Shown piece by piece: positions 17,717 through 27,188 of a DNA stretch of 64,000 nucleotides. Position numbers and translations under genes: made by a program. The notes under the pieces are model-generated. The model was not told the origin of the DNA. It did no database searches and saw only the letters and a program-made list of their open reading frames with translations. Within the stretch, counting starts at the first letter, position 1. Each line of letters begins with the position of its first letter. The stretch is taken from NCBI RefSeq assembly GCF_014197615.1, contig NZ_JACIFY010000006.1, positions 186,001-250,000 of the forward strand. Reading direction: 5' to 3'. Source of the stretch: Rhizobium esperanzae. GTDB lineage: Bacteria; Pseudomonadota; Alphaproteobacteria; Rhizobiales; Rhizobiaceae.

Positions 17717-18820
17717 ATGACCCTCAAGACATTGACGGCGACCCTGGTCGCGTCGCTCGCCTTTGCGCCGCTCGCCCATGCCGATATCACCATCGGCCTG
17801 ATCGCGCCGCTGACCGGCCCCGTCGCCGCCTACGGCGACCAGGTCAAGAACGGCGCCCAGACCGCCGTCGACGAGATCAACAAGAAGGGCGGGATTCTCG
17901 GCGAGAAGGTCGTCCTCGAACTGGCCGACGATGCCGGCGAGCCGAAGCAGGGCGTTTCCGCCGCCAACAAGGTCGTCGGCGACGGCATCCGCTTCGTCGT
18001 CGGCCCGGTCACATCAGGCGTTGCCATCCCGGTTTCGGACGTTCTGGCTGAAAACGGCGTACTGATGGTCACCCCGACCGCCACGGCTCCCGATCTCACC
18101 AAGCGCAGCCTCACCAATGTGCTGCGCACCTGCGGCCGCGACGATCAACAGGCTGAAGTCGCCGCCAAATACGTGCTGAAGAATTTCAAGGACAAGCGCG
18201 TCGCCATCGTCAACGACAAGGGCGCCTACGGCAAGGGTCTCGCCGACGCCTTCAAGGCGACACTGAACGCTGGCGGCATCACCGAAGTCGTCAATGACGC
18301 GATCACCCCCGGCGATAAGGATTTCAGCGCGCTCACCACCCGCATCAAGTCCGAGAAGGTCGACCTCGTCTATTTCGGCGGCTACCACCCGGAAGGCGGC
18401 CTGCTCGCCCGCCAGCTGCATGACCTCGCCGCCAACGCAACGATCATCGGCGGTGACGGCCTCTCCAATACCGAATTCTGGGCGATCGGCACGGATGCGG
18501 CCGCCGGCACGCTTTTCACCAACGCCTCGGACGCCACCAAGAACCCGGATTCCAAGGCGGCCGCCGAGGCGCTTGCTGCCAAGAACATCCCGGCCGAAGC
18601 CTTCACGCTCAACGCCTATGCCGCCGTCGAAGTGCTGAAAGCCGGCATCGAGAAGGCCGGCAGTGCCGAGGACGCGGAAGCCGTCGCGGCTGCGCTGAAA
18701 GACGGCAAGGAAATCCCGACCGCCATCGGCAAGGTCACCTACGGCGAAACCGGCGATCTGACTTCGCAGAGCTTCTCGCTCTACAAGTGGGAAGGCGGCA
18801 AGATCGTCGCTGCGGAATAA
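17717..18820 (+). CDS. Branched-chain amino acid ABC transporter substrate-binding protein
   Basis: Periplasmic binding protein of 367 residues, LivJ/BraC type. A signal peptide (residues 1-22, ending PLAHA) precedes [24 protein letters not shown], the family's typical start. The ligand region [20 protein letters not shown] and the Y-G-x-G motif [11 protein letters not shown] are present. The permease and ATPase genes are not adjacent, so it works with a transporter encoded elsewhere. A strong terminator follows. Confidence 0.92.
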   Translation: MTLKTLTATLVASLAFAPLAHADITIGLIAPLTGPVAAYGDQVKNGAQTAVDEINKKGGILGEKVVLELADDAGEPKQGVSAANKVVGDGIRFVVGPVTSGVAIPVSDVLAENGVLMVTPTATAPDLTKRSLTNVLRTCGRDDQQAEVAAKYVLKNFKDKRVAIVNDKGAYGKGLADAFKATLNAGGITEVVNDAITPGDKDFSALTTRIKSEKVDLVYFGGYHPEGGLLARQLHDLAANATIIGGDGLSNTEFWAIGTDAAAGTLFTNASDATKNPDSKAAAEALAAKNIPAEAFTLNAYAAVEVLKAGIEKAGSAEDAEAVAAALKDGKEIPTAIGKVTYGETGDLTSQSFSLYKWEGGKIVAAE

Positions 18821-18840
18821 GTCAAAGTATAGAGACTGCG

Positions 18841-18864
18841 ACCGGGCGCCATAAGGCGCCCGGT
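18841..18864 (+). terminator. Intrinsic terminator of the amino-acid binding protein gene
   Basis: ACCGGGCGCC and GGCGCCCGGT form a perfect 10-bp stem with an ATAA loop, followed by TTCGTTTG. It begins 21 bases after the stop codon. Confidence 0.88.
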
Positions 18865-18936
18865 TTCGTTTGTGGCATCGCATGTCGCCGCAGATCGGTT
18901 ATAAGTTCCGGAATCGGTTGCAATGTGAGCGGTGCC

Positions 18937-20634
18937 ATGACCAACAGACTCGAACGTCTCATCGACCAGGGTGTGGGCCGCGTGCCTGCCGATATCGTGC
19001 TGAAAGGCGGCAGTTTCTTCGATCTCGTCACCGGCGAAGTCGTCCGCTCCGACATCGCCATCGGCGCCGACCGCATCGTCGGCACCTCGGGTGATTACGA
19101 GGGCGAGACCGAGATCGACATATCGGGCAAAATAGTCGTTCCTGGCTTCATCGACACACATCTGCACATCGAATCCTCGCTGGTGACGCCGCATGAATTC
19201 GACCGCTGTGTCCTGCCCTATGGCGTCACCACCGCCATCTGCGATCCGCATGAAATCGCCAATGTGCTCGGAGCCGCCGGCATCGAATTTTTTCTCGAAT
19301 CCGCCCTGGAAACGATCATGGACATCCGCGTCCAGCTCTCCTCCTGCGTGCCGGCGACGCATCTCGAAACATCAGGCGCCGACCTGCCGGTCGAGAGCCT
19401 CCTGCCCTTCCGCCATCATCCGAAGGTCATCGGCCTTGCCGAATTCATGAATTTCCCCGGCGTGATCCACAAGGATCCCGTCTGCATGGCCAAGCTCGAC
19501 GCCTTCCAGGGCGGCCATATCGACGGTCACGCGCCGCTTCTTTCCGGCAACGACCTCAACGGCTATCTCTCGGCCGGTATCCGTACCGAGCACGAATGCA
19601 CCACCGCAGCCGAAGCGCTGGAAAAGATCCGCAAGGGCGTGCATATCCTGGTGCGCGAAGGCTCGGTGTCCAAGGACCTCGCCGCGCTGATCCCGATCAT
19701 CACCGAGCGGCTTTCCCCCTACCTCGCGCTCTGCACCGACGACCGCAATCCGCTCGATATCGCCGAACAGGGCCATCTCGATCATATGATCCGCACGGCG
19801 ATCGCCAACGGCGTCGAGCCCCTGGCGATTTATCGCGCCGCCTCGATCTCCGCCGCTCGCGCTTTCGGGCTCAGGGACCGCGGCCTCGTAGCGCCCGGCT
19901 GGCGCGCCGATCTTGTGGTTCTCGACAGCCTGGAAAACTGCCGCGCCGATATGGTCTTCTCTGCCGGCCGCCGTGTCACCAAAGCACTCTTTTCCACGCG
20001 CAGGCCTGTCGCCCCGATCGGCCTCGACAGCGTCAAGGCCCGGCCCGTCAACGCCGCCCATTTCGGCGTGCCGGCCAGAGAGGGCGAAACATCCGTCATC
20101 GGCGTTGTGCCCGGCAAGATCATCACCCAGCATCGCCGCTATCGCCTGCCCGTCAAGGGCAACGAGACGTCGGTCGATCTTGCCAACGACATCATCAAGG
20201 TTGCCGTCATCGAGCGCCACGGCAAGAACGGCAACCACGCCAACGGCTTCGTCCAGGGCTTCGGCCTGAAGAAGGGCGCGATCGCCTCAACCGTCGGCCA
20301 TGACAGCCACAATATCTGCGTCGTCGGCGTCGACGAGGACGACATGGCGCGCGCCGCTAACCGTCTCGGCGAAATCAACGGCGGCTTCGTCGTCGTCGAG
20401 GACGGCAAGGTCACCGGCGAAATCGCCCTCCCCATCGCCGGCCTGATGAGCCTGGAACCCTATGAGACGGTTCGCGACACGCTGCACCATCTGCGCAAGG
20501 CCGCCTACGCCCTTGGCACGACCTTGGAAGAACCTTTCCTGCAGGTCGCCTTCCTGCCCCTGCCTGTCATTCCACACCTCAAGATTTCAGACCGTGGGAT
20601 GGTCGATGTGGACAAGTTCGCGCTGATCGGGTGA
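18937..20634 (+). CDS. ade: Adenine deaminase
   Basis: Converts adenine to hypoxanthine and ammonia; cytosolic metal-dependent amidohydrolase of 565 residues. The metal site is seen in [16 protein letters not shown], a catalytic-region motif in [13 protein letters not shown], and the C-terminal family domain in [12 protein letters not shown]. The ATG at 18937 is where family similarity begins. The product feeds the xanthine dehydrogenase encoded 30 kb away in the same window. Confidence 0.95.
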   Translation: MTNRLERLIDQGVGRVPADIVLKGGSFFDLVTGEVVRSDIAIGADRIVGTSGDYEGETEIDISGKIVVPGFIDTHLHIESSLVTPHEFDRCVLPYGVTTAICDPHEIANVLGAAGIEFFLESALETIMDIRVQLSSCVPATHLETSGADLPVESLLPFRHHPKVIGLAEFMNFPGVIHKDPVCMAKLDAFQGGHIDGHAPLLSGNDLNGYLSAGIRTEHECTTAAEALEKIRKGVHILVREGSVSKDLAALIPIITERLSPYLALCTDDRNPLDIAEQGHLDHMIRTAIANGVEPLAIYRAASISAARAFGLRDRGLVAPGWRADLVVLDSLENCRADMVFSAGRRVTKALFSTRRPVAPIGLDSVKARPVNAAHFGVPAREGETSVIGVVPGKIITQHRRYRLPVKGNETSVDLANDIIKVAVIERHGKNGNHANGFVQGFGLKKGAIASTVGHDSHNICVVGVDEDDMARAANRLGEINGGFVVVEDGKVTGEIALPIAGLMSLEPYETVRDTLHHLRKAAYALGTTLEEPFLQVAFLPLPVIPHLKISDRGMVDVDKFALIG

Positions 20635-20692
20635 CGGAATTCTTGGCAAATCCAGCGGCAGGGCCTATTTTGTGATATCGCCGGAGCTGACT

Positions 20693-20893
20693 ATGACCAA
20701 GCTGGAACAGATTGAGAAATCCGTCGCCGAACTCAACAAGCAGGAGTTCGAGGCCTTTTCCGCGTGGTTTGAAACCCTTCAGGCCGAACGCTGGGATCGG
20801 CAGATCGAGGCAGACGCCGCAGGCGGCAGGCTCGATCATCTCGCGGAGAAGGCCCTTGCGGATTTTCGTGCCGGAAAGACAAGGCGGCTTTGA
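20693..20893 (+). CDS. Putative antitoxin of a decayed toxin-antitoxin pair
   Basis: A 66-residue protein, MTKLEQIEKSVAELNKQEF onward, with a FSAWFETLQAERWDRQIEAD segment typical of small antitoxins that precede RelE-like toxins. An in-frame GTG start 21 bases upstream is possible. Its stop overlaps the start of the broken toxin gene, a usual toxin-antitoxin arrangement. With the toxin broken it may be a relic or an anti-addiction module. Confidence 0.65.
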   Translation: MTKLEQIEKSVAELNKQEFEAFSAWFETLQAERWDRQIEADAAGGRLDHLAEKALADFRAGKTRRL

Positions 20894-21134
20894 AACACCA
20901 CGCGACCCCCGCCTTCTGAGCGGCCTATGATGGCTTGCCTGAGCACATACGAAAGCTTGCCGACGAAAATTTCGATCTGCGCAAACAAGATCCCAGACAT
21001 CCATCGCTGCACTTCAAGCGCGTTGGTCGCTTCTGGTCGGCACATCCTGGAGAGCACTGGCCGTCAGGGACGGAGATGATGTCATCTGGTTTTGGATCGG
21101 TTCCCATGCCGATTATGACAAACTGCTGAAATAG
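20890..21134 (+). pseudogene. Broken RelE-type toxin gene (nonsense codon plus frameshift)
   Basis: Reading from a TTG overlapping the antitoxin stop gives KHHATPAF, then an in-frame TGA at 20917-20919 where relatives have Trp, then AAYDGLPEHIRKLADENFDL and LHFKRVGRFWS. Near 21045-21060 the sense moves one frame back to RDGDDVIWFWIGSHADYDKL, ending at TAG 21132-21134. The order and motifs are those of short RelE-family mRNA interferases. Two independent lesions make this a true pseudogene rather than a single sequencing error. Confidence 0.75.
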
Positions 21135-21137
21135 TTT

Positions 21138-21428
21138 TCAAACCGCGTGATGCCGCGTCGTGAGTTCAAGCCCGATCGCCTTCATGACAGCGAGGGTTGT
21201 TTCCAGGGTGGGATTTCCGTTTTCACTCAGCGCAGTATAGAGATGCTCGCGCGCAAGACCGGTTTCCCTGGCAATCTTGCTCATGCCCTTGGCGCGTGCA
21301 ACGACGCCAAGGGCAGACGCGATGAATTTCGCATCCCCGGTCTGCAGGGCCTCGGTAATAAAGGTTTCGATAGCCTCATCGGAATCGAGCAACTCAGCCG
21401 GATCGAAGTCGAAAATCTCTTCAGCCAT
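21138..21428 (-). CDS. Antitoxin, HI1420/HigA-like (addiction module antidote)
   Basis: A 96-residue protein with a helix-turn-helix in its C-terminal half (GMSKIARETGLAREHLYTALS, then NPTLETTLAVMKAIGLEL). This is the pattern of the probable addiction-module antidote family paired with HI1419-type toxins. It is the second gene of the pair and starts 8 bases inside the toxin gene. The ATG at 21428 (MAEEIFDFDPAELL) fits the family start. Confidence 0.85.
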   Translation of the reverse strand: MAEEIFDFDPAELLDSDEAIETFITEALQTGDAKFIASALGVVARAKGMSKIARETGLAREHLYTALSENGNPTLETTLAVMKAIGLELTTRHHAV

Positions 21429-21726
21429 TGTCTTCACTCCATTCCATGGCAATTCTCTTTGCCGTCCGTATATCGGCGTCCTGCGTACTTTTATCACCGC
21501 CGCAGAGGAGGACGATGATCGTTTCTCCCCGCTTCCGATAATAAATTCGATAGCCAGGCCCATAGTGAATGCGTAGTTCACTCACCCCCTCGCCGACCGG
21601 CGCGGCATCGCCGGAATGCCCGGTGGCAAGACGCTGAAGGCGTAAAGCAATCATTGCCTTGGCCTTTCCGTCTTTCAACCTTTTGTGCCACTTCTGGAAA
21701 GTGGCCGTCTGCTTCAAGATGAACAT
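21421..21726 (-). CDS. RelE/HigB-type toxin, HI1419-like
   Basis: A 101-residue toxin, predicted ribosome-dependent or free mRNA endonuclease. Typical elements are FQKWHKRLKDGKAKAMIALRL at the N terminus, SELRIHYGPGYRIYY in the middle and VLLCGGDKSTQDADI at the C terminus. It is placed first in the operon with the antitoxin overlapping by 8 bases, the order usual for HigBA-like systems. It appears intact. Confidence 0.87.
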   Translation of the reverse strand: MFILKQTATFQKWHKRLKDGKAKAMIALRLQRLATGHSGDAAPVGEGVSELRIHYGPGYRIYYRKRGETIIVLLCGGDKSTQDADIRTAKRIAMEWSEDNG

Positions 21727-21790
21727 ATCAGTTGTAATTTAAAAAATACAGACCCTATCAAGACCACGTCCGACCACAGCAGCGCGGATA

Positions 21791-23437
21791 TCAGACCCGT
21801 GCACAGAACCCATCCAACGCCGCAAGCTTCACCGATCCCGAACCCGCCACCGCCTCAAACCCCGGCATCGCAAGCGCCTCCCCGAGCGCCATGCCGTCAG
21901 GCAGGCGGAACTCGGCCGGTTTGCGCGTCAGGTTGAAAACAAAGAGCAACCTTTCCCCGCCCTTTTCACGGGTGAAGGCGAGCAGGTCCTGGTTGGTGCC
22001 GATAAAGGTCATCTCCCCGTCGATCAGCGCCGGGTGGCTCTTCCGGAATGCGAGCGTCCTGCGGTAGTGATTGAGTACCGAGCTGTCACTTGCCTCCTGC
22101 GTATCGACGGAAAGTGCGGCCTGCTCGTAGGGCACCGGCAGCCAGCTCTTCTCGGCCGAGGTGAAGCCCGCATGCGCCTTGCCGGCTTCCCAGGGCATCG
22201 GCGTGCGGCATCCGTCGCGACCCTTGAAGGCCGGCCAGAAGCGGATGCCGTAGGGGTCGCGCAGATCCTCAAAGGCGAGTTCCGCCTCCGGCAGGCCGAG
22301 CTCTTCGCCCTGATAGAGGCAGATCGAGCCGCGCAGCGCCGCAAGCACCGAGATCGCCAGCTTGGCGATGACGGGCCGCTCCTCCTCGGTCAGCGCGAAG
22401 CGGCTGACATGGCGCATGACGTCGTGATTGGAAAAAGCCCAGCAGACCCAGCCGTCCGTGACGGCCTTCTGAAAAGCCTCGACGCAGCCGCGAATATGCG
22501 GGGCGGTGAATTCCGGCCCCAGCAGATCGAAGGTGTAGCACATGTGCAGCTTGTCATCGCCGCTCGTATAGGCCGCCACCGTCTTCAGCGAGCGCGCACC
22601 GTCACCGACTTCGCCGACGGTCGTACGGTCCTCATATTGATCGAGCAGGGCCCGGAAACGCTTGAGGAAGCCGATATTCTCCGGCTGGGTCTTGTCGTAG
22701 AGATGGTTCTGCATGCCGTAGGGGTTGGTGTCGGGTGCATCGAGGCCGCCGTCATCGGTGTCGGGCTCGTGCGGCGGATTGCTTCTGAGCTCTCTGTCGC
22801 AGAAATAATAATTGACCGTATCCAGCCGGAAGCCGTCGACGCCGCGGTCGAGCCAGAACTTTACCGTCTTCAGCACGGCATCCTGCACTTGGCTGCTGTG
22901 AAAATTGAGATCGGGCTGCGAGGTCAGGAAATTGTGCTGGTAATATTGCCGACGCACACCATCCCACTCCCAGCCCGGCCCGCCGAAGATCGACAGCCAG
23001 TTGTTCGGCGCAGTCCCATCCGGTTTCGGATCGGCCCAGACATACCAGTCCGCCTTCGGATTGGTCCGGCTCGCCCGGCTCTCGACGAACCAGGGATGCC
23101 GGTCCGACGTATGCGAGATCACCTGGTCAATGACGACCTTGATGCCGAGCCTGTGCGCCTCGGCCATCATCTCGTCGAAATCGGCAAGCGTGCCGAAGAT
23201 CGGATCGACGTCGCAATAATCGGAAACGTCGTAACCCATATCCGCCATCGGCGATTTGAAGAAGGGCGAGAGCCAGATCGCATCGACGCCGAGGCTGGCG
23301 ATATGCGGCAGCCGGCGGGTGATGCCCTTGAGATCGCCAAGCCCGTCGCTGTTCGTGTCCTGAAACGATCGCGGATAAACCTGATAGATCACCGCGCCGC
23401 GCCACCAGTCCGCATTCCCGCCCGTCTGCAATGCCAT
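21791..23437 (-). CDS. aglA: Alpha-glucosidase, GH13
   Basis: Cytosolic or periplasmic hydrolase of alpha-1,4/1,6-glucosides; 548 residues, the length of oligo-1,6-glucosidase/AglA-type enzymes, with no evident signal peptide. Catalytic landmarks are GVDGFRLDTVNYY (nucleophile Asp), TTVGEVGDG (acid/base Glu) and FSNHDVMRH (transition-state Asp). The N-terminal GAVIYQVYPRSFQDTNSDG is diagnostic for the subfamily. It stands alone rather than in an agl transport operon; the neighbouring opp operon is transcribed the other way. Confidence 0.92.
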   Translation of the reverse strand: MALQTGGNADWWRGAVIYQVYPRSFQDTNSDGLGDLKGITRRLPHIASLGVDAIWLSPFFKSPMADMGYDVSDYCDVDPIFGTLADFDEMMAEAHRLGIKVVIDQVISHTSDRHPWFVESRASRTNPKADWYVWADPKPDGTAPNNWLSIFGGPGWEWDGVRRQYYQHNFLTSQPDLNFHSSQVQDAVLKTVKFWLDRGVDGFRLDTVNYYFCDRELRSNPPHEPDTDDGGLDAPDTNPYGMQNHLYDKTQPENIGFLKRFRALLDQYEDRTTVGEVGDGARSLKTVAAYTSGDDKLHMCYTFDLLGPEFTAPHIRGCVEAFQKAVTDGWVCWAFSNHDVMRHVSRFALTEEERPVIAKLAISVLAALRGSICLYQGEELGLPEAELAFEDLRDPYGIRFWPAFKGRDGCRTPMPWEAGKAHAGFTSAEKSWLPVPYEQAALSVDTQEASDSSVLNHYRRTLAFRKSHPALIDGEMTFIGTNQDLLAFTREKGGERLLFVFNLTRKPAEFRLPDGMALGEALAMPGFEAVAGSGSVKLAALDGFCARV

Positions 23438-23720
23438 CGGCTACGTCTCCTGCTGTTTGTGCTCGCCACACTAAAGCGGACGAAACAAAAGACAACCACA
23501 TCAAACCGTTATGAAAGTGCTGCCGATGTCGCAATAGGTCGTCGCGATCCGACAAGGGGGAGACGTATATAGGCTTGTCCACAACCCCTTTCCAGCCGCC
23601 GGATTTGGGGTTGCAACGCGATTCCTTTGCGATAAGGTGCGCACTGACCTGCACGTAAGAGGTCAAACACCGGGAACAGATGTCTAATAAAGGCGCAAAG
23701 CCTAGAAAGGTGGACCCACG

Positions 23721-25301
23721 ATGAACCAGTTCACGAAAAAATTTCTCGCCTCCGCAATGCTTGGCACATTGCTGGCGTTTTCAGCCCATGCGGCCACGCT
23801 CAACATTCACAATGGTGGCGACCCGCAGTCGCTCGATCCGCAGAAACTTTCGGGCGACTGGGAAAACCGCATCGCCGGCGACATCTTCGAAGGCCTCGTC
23901 ACCGAAGACGCCAAGGACAATCCGGTCCCCGGCCAGGCCGAAAGCTGGACGATTTCGCCGGATGGCAAGGTCTACACCTTCAAGCTTCGCGACGGCATCA
24001 AGTGGTCCGATGGCCAGCCGGTAACGGCAGGAGACTTCGTCTTCGCCTTCCAGCGCCTCGTCGACCCGAAAAACGCCGCCGACTATGCCTATCTGCAGTT
24101 CACCATCAAGAACGCCGAAAAGATCAACAAGGGCGAGATCACCGATCTCAACCAGCTCGGCGTCAAGGCGATCGACGACAAGACGCTTGAGATCACCCTC
24201 GAAAACCCGACCCCCTATTTCCTCAACGCCCTGATGCATTACACCGCCTATCCGCTGCCCAAACATGTCGTCGAGGCGAAGGGGCAGGATTGGGTCAAGA
24301 TCGGCAATATCGTCACCAACGGCCCCTATAAGCCGGTCGAGTGGGTTCCGGGCTCCCATGTCACGACGGTCAAGAACGATCAGTGGTACGGCGCCAAGGA
24401 CCTGAAGATCGACGGCGCCAAATTCTTCGTGCTCGAGGACCAGGAAGCCGCGCTGAAACGCTACCGCGCCGGCGAATTCGACATCCTGACCGATTTCCCG
24501 ACCGACCAGTACGAGTGGATGAAGAAGAACCTGCCTGGCCAGGCGCATGTCGCTCCCTTCTCCGGCCTCTACTACTACGTCATCAATTCGACCAAGCCGC
24601 CCTTCGCCGACAAGCGCGTGCGCCAGGCTCTCTCCATGGCGATCAACCGCGAAGTCATCGGCCCGCAGATTCTCGGCACCGGCGAACTGCCGGCCTACTC
24701 CTGGGTTCCGCCGGGCACGGCAAACTACGGCGAGCCGGCCTACGTCTCCTGGAAAGATCTTCCCTATAAGGACAAGGTCGAAGAAGCCAAGAAGCTGCTG
24801 AAGGATGCCGGTTTCGGTCCGGATCATCCGCTGACTGCCGAGCTCAAATACAACACCAACGACAACCATAAACGCATCGCCGTGGCCATCGCCTCCATGT
24901 GGAAGCCGCTCGGCGTCAATGTCGAACTCGTCAATGCCGAGACCAAAGTGCACTATGATCAGTTGCAGCGCGGCGAAGTACAGATCGGCCGCGCCGGCTG
25001 GCTCGCCGATTACAACGATCCGGATAATTTCTTGAACCTCCTGGTCACAGGTGTCCAGATGAACTACGGTCGCTGGTCCAATCCCGAGTACGACAAGCTG
25101 ATCAAGGACGGCAACGCCGAGACGGATCTCACCAAGCGCGCTGCAATGTTCAAGAAGGCCGAGCAGTTGGCCTTGGATGATTCTGCCGCCCTGCCGATCT
25201 ACTACTATGTTTCGAAGAACGTCGTTTCGCCGAAGATCGAAGGCTTCGTCGACAATATTCAAGACATCCACCGCACCCGCTGGCTGTCGATGAAAGAGTA
25301 A
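23721..25301 (+). CDS. oppA: Oligopeptide ABC transporter substrate-binding protein
   Basis: Periplasmic peptide receptor of 526 residues, SBP family 5. The signal peptide ends AHAATLNIHNGG. Motifs include ESWTISPDGKVYTFKLRDGIKWSDGQPVTA and, near the C terminus, GRAGWLADYNDPDNFLNLL, as in E. coli OppA/MppA. It is the first gene of oppABCDF. A stable hairpin follows immediately and probably raises its level over the membrane components. Confidence 0.92.
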   Translation: MNQFTKKFLASAMLGTLLAFSAHAATLNIHNGGDPQSLDPQKLSGDWENRIAGDIFEGLVTEDAKDNPVPGQAESWTISPDGKVYTFKLRDGIKWSDGQPVTAGDFVFAFQRLVDPKNAADYAYLQFTIKNAEKINKGEITDLNQLGVKAIDDKTLEITLENPTPYFLNALMHYTAYPLPKHVVEAKGQDWVKIGNIVTNGPYKPVEWVPGSHVTTVKNDQWYGAKDLKIDGAKFFVLEDQEAALKRYRAGEFDILTDFPTDQYEWMKKNLPGQAHVAPFSGLYYYVINSTKPPFADKRVRQALSMAINREVIGPQILGTGELPAYSWVPPGTANYGEPAYVSWKDLPYKDKVEEAKKLLKDAGFGPDHPLTAELKYNTNDNHKRIAVAIASMWKPLGVNVELVNAETKVHYDQLQRGEVQIGRAGWLADYNDPDNFLNLLVTGVQMNYGRWSNPEYDKLIKDGNAETDLTKRAAMFKKAEQLALDDSAALPIYYYVSKNVVSPKIEGFVDNIQDIHRTRWLSMKE

Positions 25302-25308
25302 GGGAAAA

Positions 25309-25339
25309 CGGTCCTTTCCGCGCCTTGCGGAAAGGACCG
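25309..25339 (+). promoter_or_regulatory. Intercistronic hairpin between oppA and oppB
   Basis: A perfect 13-bp stem (CGGTCCTTTCCGC / GCGGAAAGGACCG) with a 5-base loop lies between oppA and oppB, with no following T run. It resembles mRNA-stabilising hairpins that protect the 3' end of binding-protein transcripts more than a terminator. Confidence 0.75.
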
Positions 25340-25349
25340 GCCCACGATC

Positions 25350-26273
25350 ATGATCAAATACGCCCTCCGTCGCCTGCTATCGACGATCCCCGTTCTGTGG
25401 ATCGCCGTCACAGCCTGTTTTTTCGTTTTGCGCCTTGCCCCCGGCGGCCCGTTCGATGGCGAAAGGCCATTGCCGCCGGTGATCCTGAAAAACCTCGCGG
25501 TCCACTACAACCTCGATAAGCCGCTGATCCAGCAGTATCTGATGTATGTCGGCGATCTGCTGCGGGGCGATCTCGGACCCTCCTTCGCCAGTGAGGATTT
25601 CACCGTCGCCCAGCAGATCATGATCGGTCTGCCCTATACTTTCACCATCGGCACCGCAGCCTTCCTGATCGCCATCATCGTCGGTGTCGCCGTCGGCTGT
25701 CTTGGGGCGCTCTACCAGAACAAGACGCCGGACTACATTCTGGGCAGCCTCATCCTGGTCGGCGTCGTGCTGCCGAACTTCCTGATCGCGCCGATCCTGC
25801 AGCTGATCTTCGGCATCCACCTCGGCTGGTTTCCGGTCGGCGGCTGGGGTGACGGTTCGATCAAATACCTGATCCTGCCGATCGTCGTTCTGGCCCTGCC
25901 GCATGCCGGTCGCATCTCGCGCATCACTCGCGGCTCGATGATCGAGGTGATGAACCAGAACTTCATCCGTACCGCCAAGGCCAAGGGCATCGGCCCGCGG
26001 CTGACGGTGATGCGCCACGCGCTGAAGCCTGCGCTGATGCCTGTCGTCTCCTATCTCGGACCGGCGGCAAGCTACCTTCTCACCGGCTCGCTGGTTGTCG
26101 AAAGCATCTTCGGATTGCCCGGCATCGGCCGCTATTTCGTCAATGCGGCGCTGAACCGCGATTACGGCATGGTTCTCGGCACGGTCATCTTCTACATGGT
26201 GCTGATCGTGTTCCTGAACCTTCTGGTCGATATCGCCTATGCCTGGCTGGACCCGAAAGTGAGAAACCGATGA
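25350..26273 (+). CDS. oppB: Oligopeptide ABC transporter permease (OppB type)
   Basis: Inner-membrane permease of 307 residues with about six hydrophobic segments. It has the OppB/DppB start (IKYALRRLLSTIPVLWIAVT), the APGGPFD motif after the first helix, and the EAA-like loop NFIRTAKAKGIGPRLTVMRHALKPALMP. It overlaps oppC by 4 bases. Confidence 0.93.
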   Translation: MIKYALRRLLSTIPVLWIAVTACFFVLRLAPGGPFDGERPLPPVILKNLAVHYNLDKPLIQQYLMYVGDLLRGDLGPSFASEDFTVAQQIMIGLPYTFTIGTAAFLIAIIVGVAVGCLGALYQNKTPDYILGSLILVGVVLPNFLIAPILQLIFGIHLGWFPVGGWGDGSIKYLILPIVVLALPHAGRISRITRGSMIEVMNQNFIRTAKAKGIGPRLTVMRHALKPALMPVVSYLGPAASYLLTGSLVVESIFGLPGIGRYFVNAALNRDYGMVLGTVIFYMVLIVFLNLLVDIAYAWLDPKVRNR

Positions 26274-27187
26274 TCCTCAATCCCGCAAAACGCGAGCTGC
26301 TGGCCCAGGAGCTTCTGGAGGCGGAAGGCCTCGCGCCCGAAGGCCGTTCGCTCACCAGGGACGCGCTGCGCCGTCTCGGCCGCAACAAGGCGGCCGTGCT
26401 GTCGATTGCCGTCCTGGCGCTGCTGATCCTCGCCGCCTTCCTCGGCCCCTGGGTCATTCCCTTCAACTACGAGGATCCGGATTGGGCGGCCTTCCGCATC
26501 CCGCCCTCGATCGAGACCGGCCATTATTTCGGTACCGACCCGAACGGCCGCGACCTTCTTGCCCGCGTGCTCTACGGCACCCGCGTCTCGCTTGCCGTGG
26601 CGCTGACGGCCACCGTCGTCTCGGTCGTCATCGGCGTGCTCTACGGCGCGATCTCGGGCTATATCGGCGGCAGACTGGATGCGATCATGATGCGCTTCGT
26701 CGACATCATGTATGCGCTTCCCTACATCCTCTTCGTCATCCTGCTGATGGTGATCTTCGGCCGCAACGTCTACCTGCTTTTCGCCGCGATCGGCGCGCTG
26801 GAATGGCTGACCATGGCCCGCATCGTGCGCGGCCAGACGCTGTCGATCAAGCATCGCGAATTCATCGAGGCGGCCCGCGCATCCGGGCAGCGGCCGTTCA
26901 AGATCATCGTCAAACACATCATTCCGAACCTCGTCGGCCCCGTCGTCATCTTCGCGGCACTGACGGTGCCCGAAATCATCGCCACCGAAAGCTTCCTGTC
27001 CTATCTCGGCTTCGGCGTGCAGGAACCGCTGACCTCGCTCGGCACGCTGATCGCGGAAGGGACCGATGCTATGGAAAGCATGCCCTGGCTTTTGATCTTC
27101 CCGGCAAGCTTTCTCGTCGCCCTGCTGCTCAGCCTGCTTTTCATCGGCGACGGCCTGCGCGACGCGTTCGACCCGAAGGATCGATAG
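26270..27187 (+). CDS. oppC: Oligopeptide ABC transporter permease (OppC type)
   Basis: Second permease, 305 residues. The N-terminal region has the cytosolic SLTRDALRRLGRNKAAVLS segment. HYFGTDPNGRDLLARVLYGTRVSL is the OppC/DppC signature, and the coupling loop is IEAARASGQRPFKIIVKHIIPN. It starts within the oppB stop (ATGA) and is followed one base later by oppD. Confidence 0.93.
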   Translation: MILNPAKRELLAQELLEAEGLAPEGRSLTRDALRRLGRNKAAVLSIAVLALLILAAFLGPWVIPFNYEDPDWAAFRIPPSIETGHYFGTDPNGRDLLARVLYGTRVSLAVALTATVVSVVIGVLYGAISGYIGGRLDAIMMRFVDIMYALPYILFVILLMVIFGRNVYLLFAAIGALEWLTMARIVRGQTLSIKHREFIEAARASGQRPFKIIVKHIIPNLVGPVVIFAALTVPEIIATESFLSYLGFGVQEPLTSLGTLIAEGTDAMESMPWLLIFPASFLVALLLSLLFIGDGLRDAFDPKDR

Positions 27188-27188
27188 A

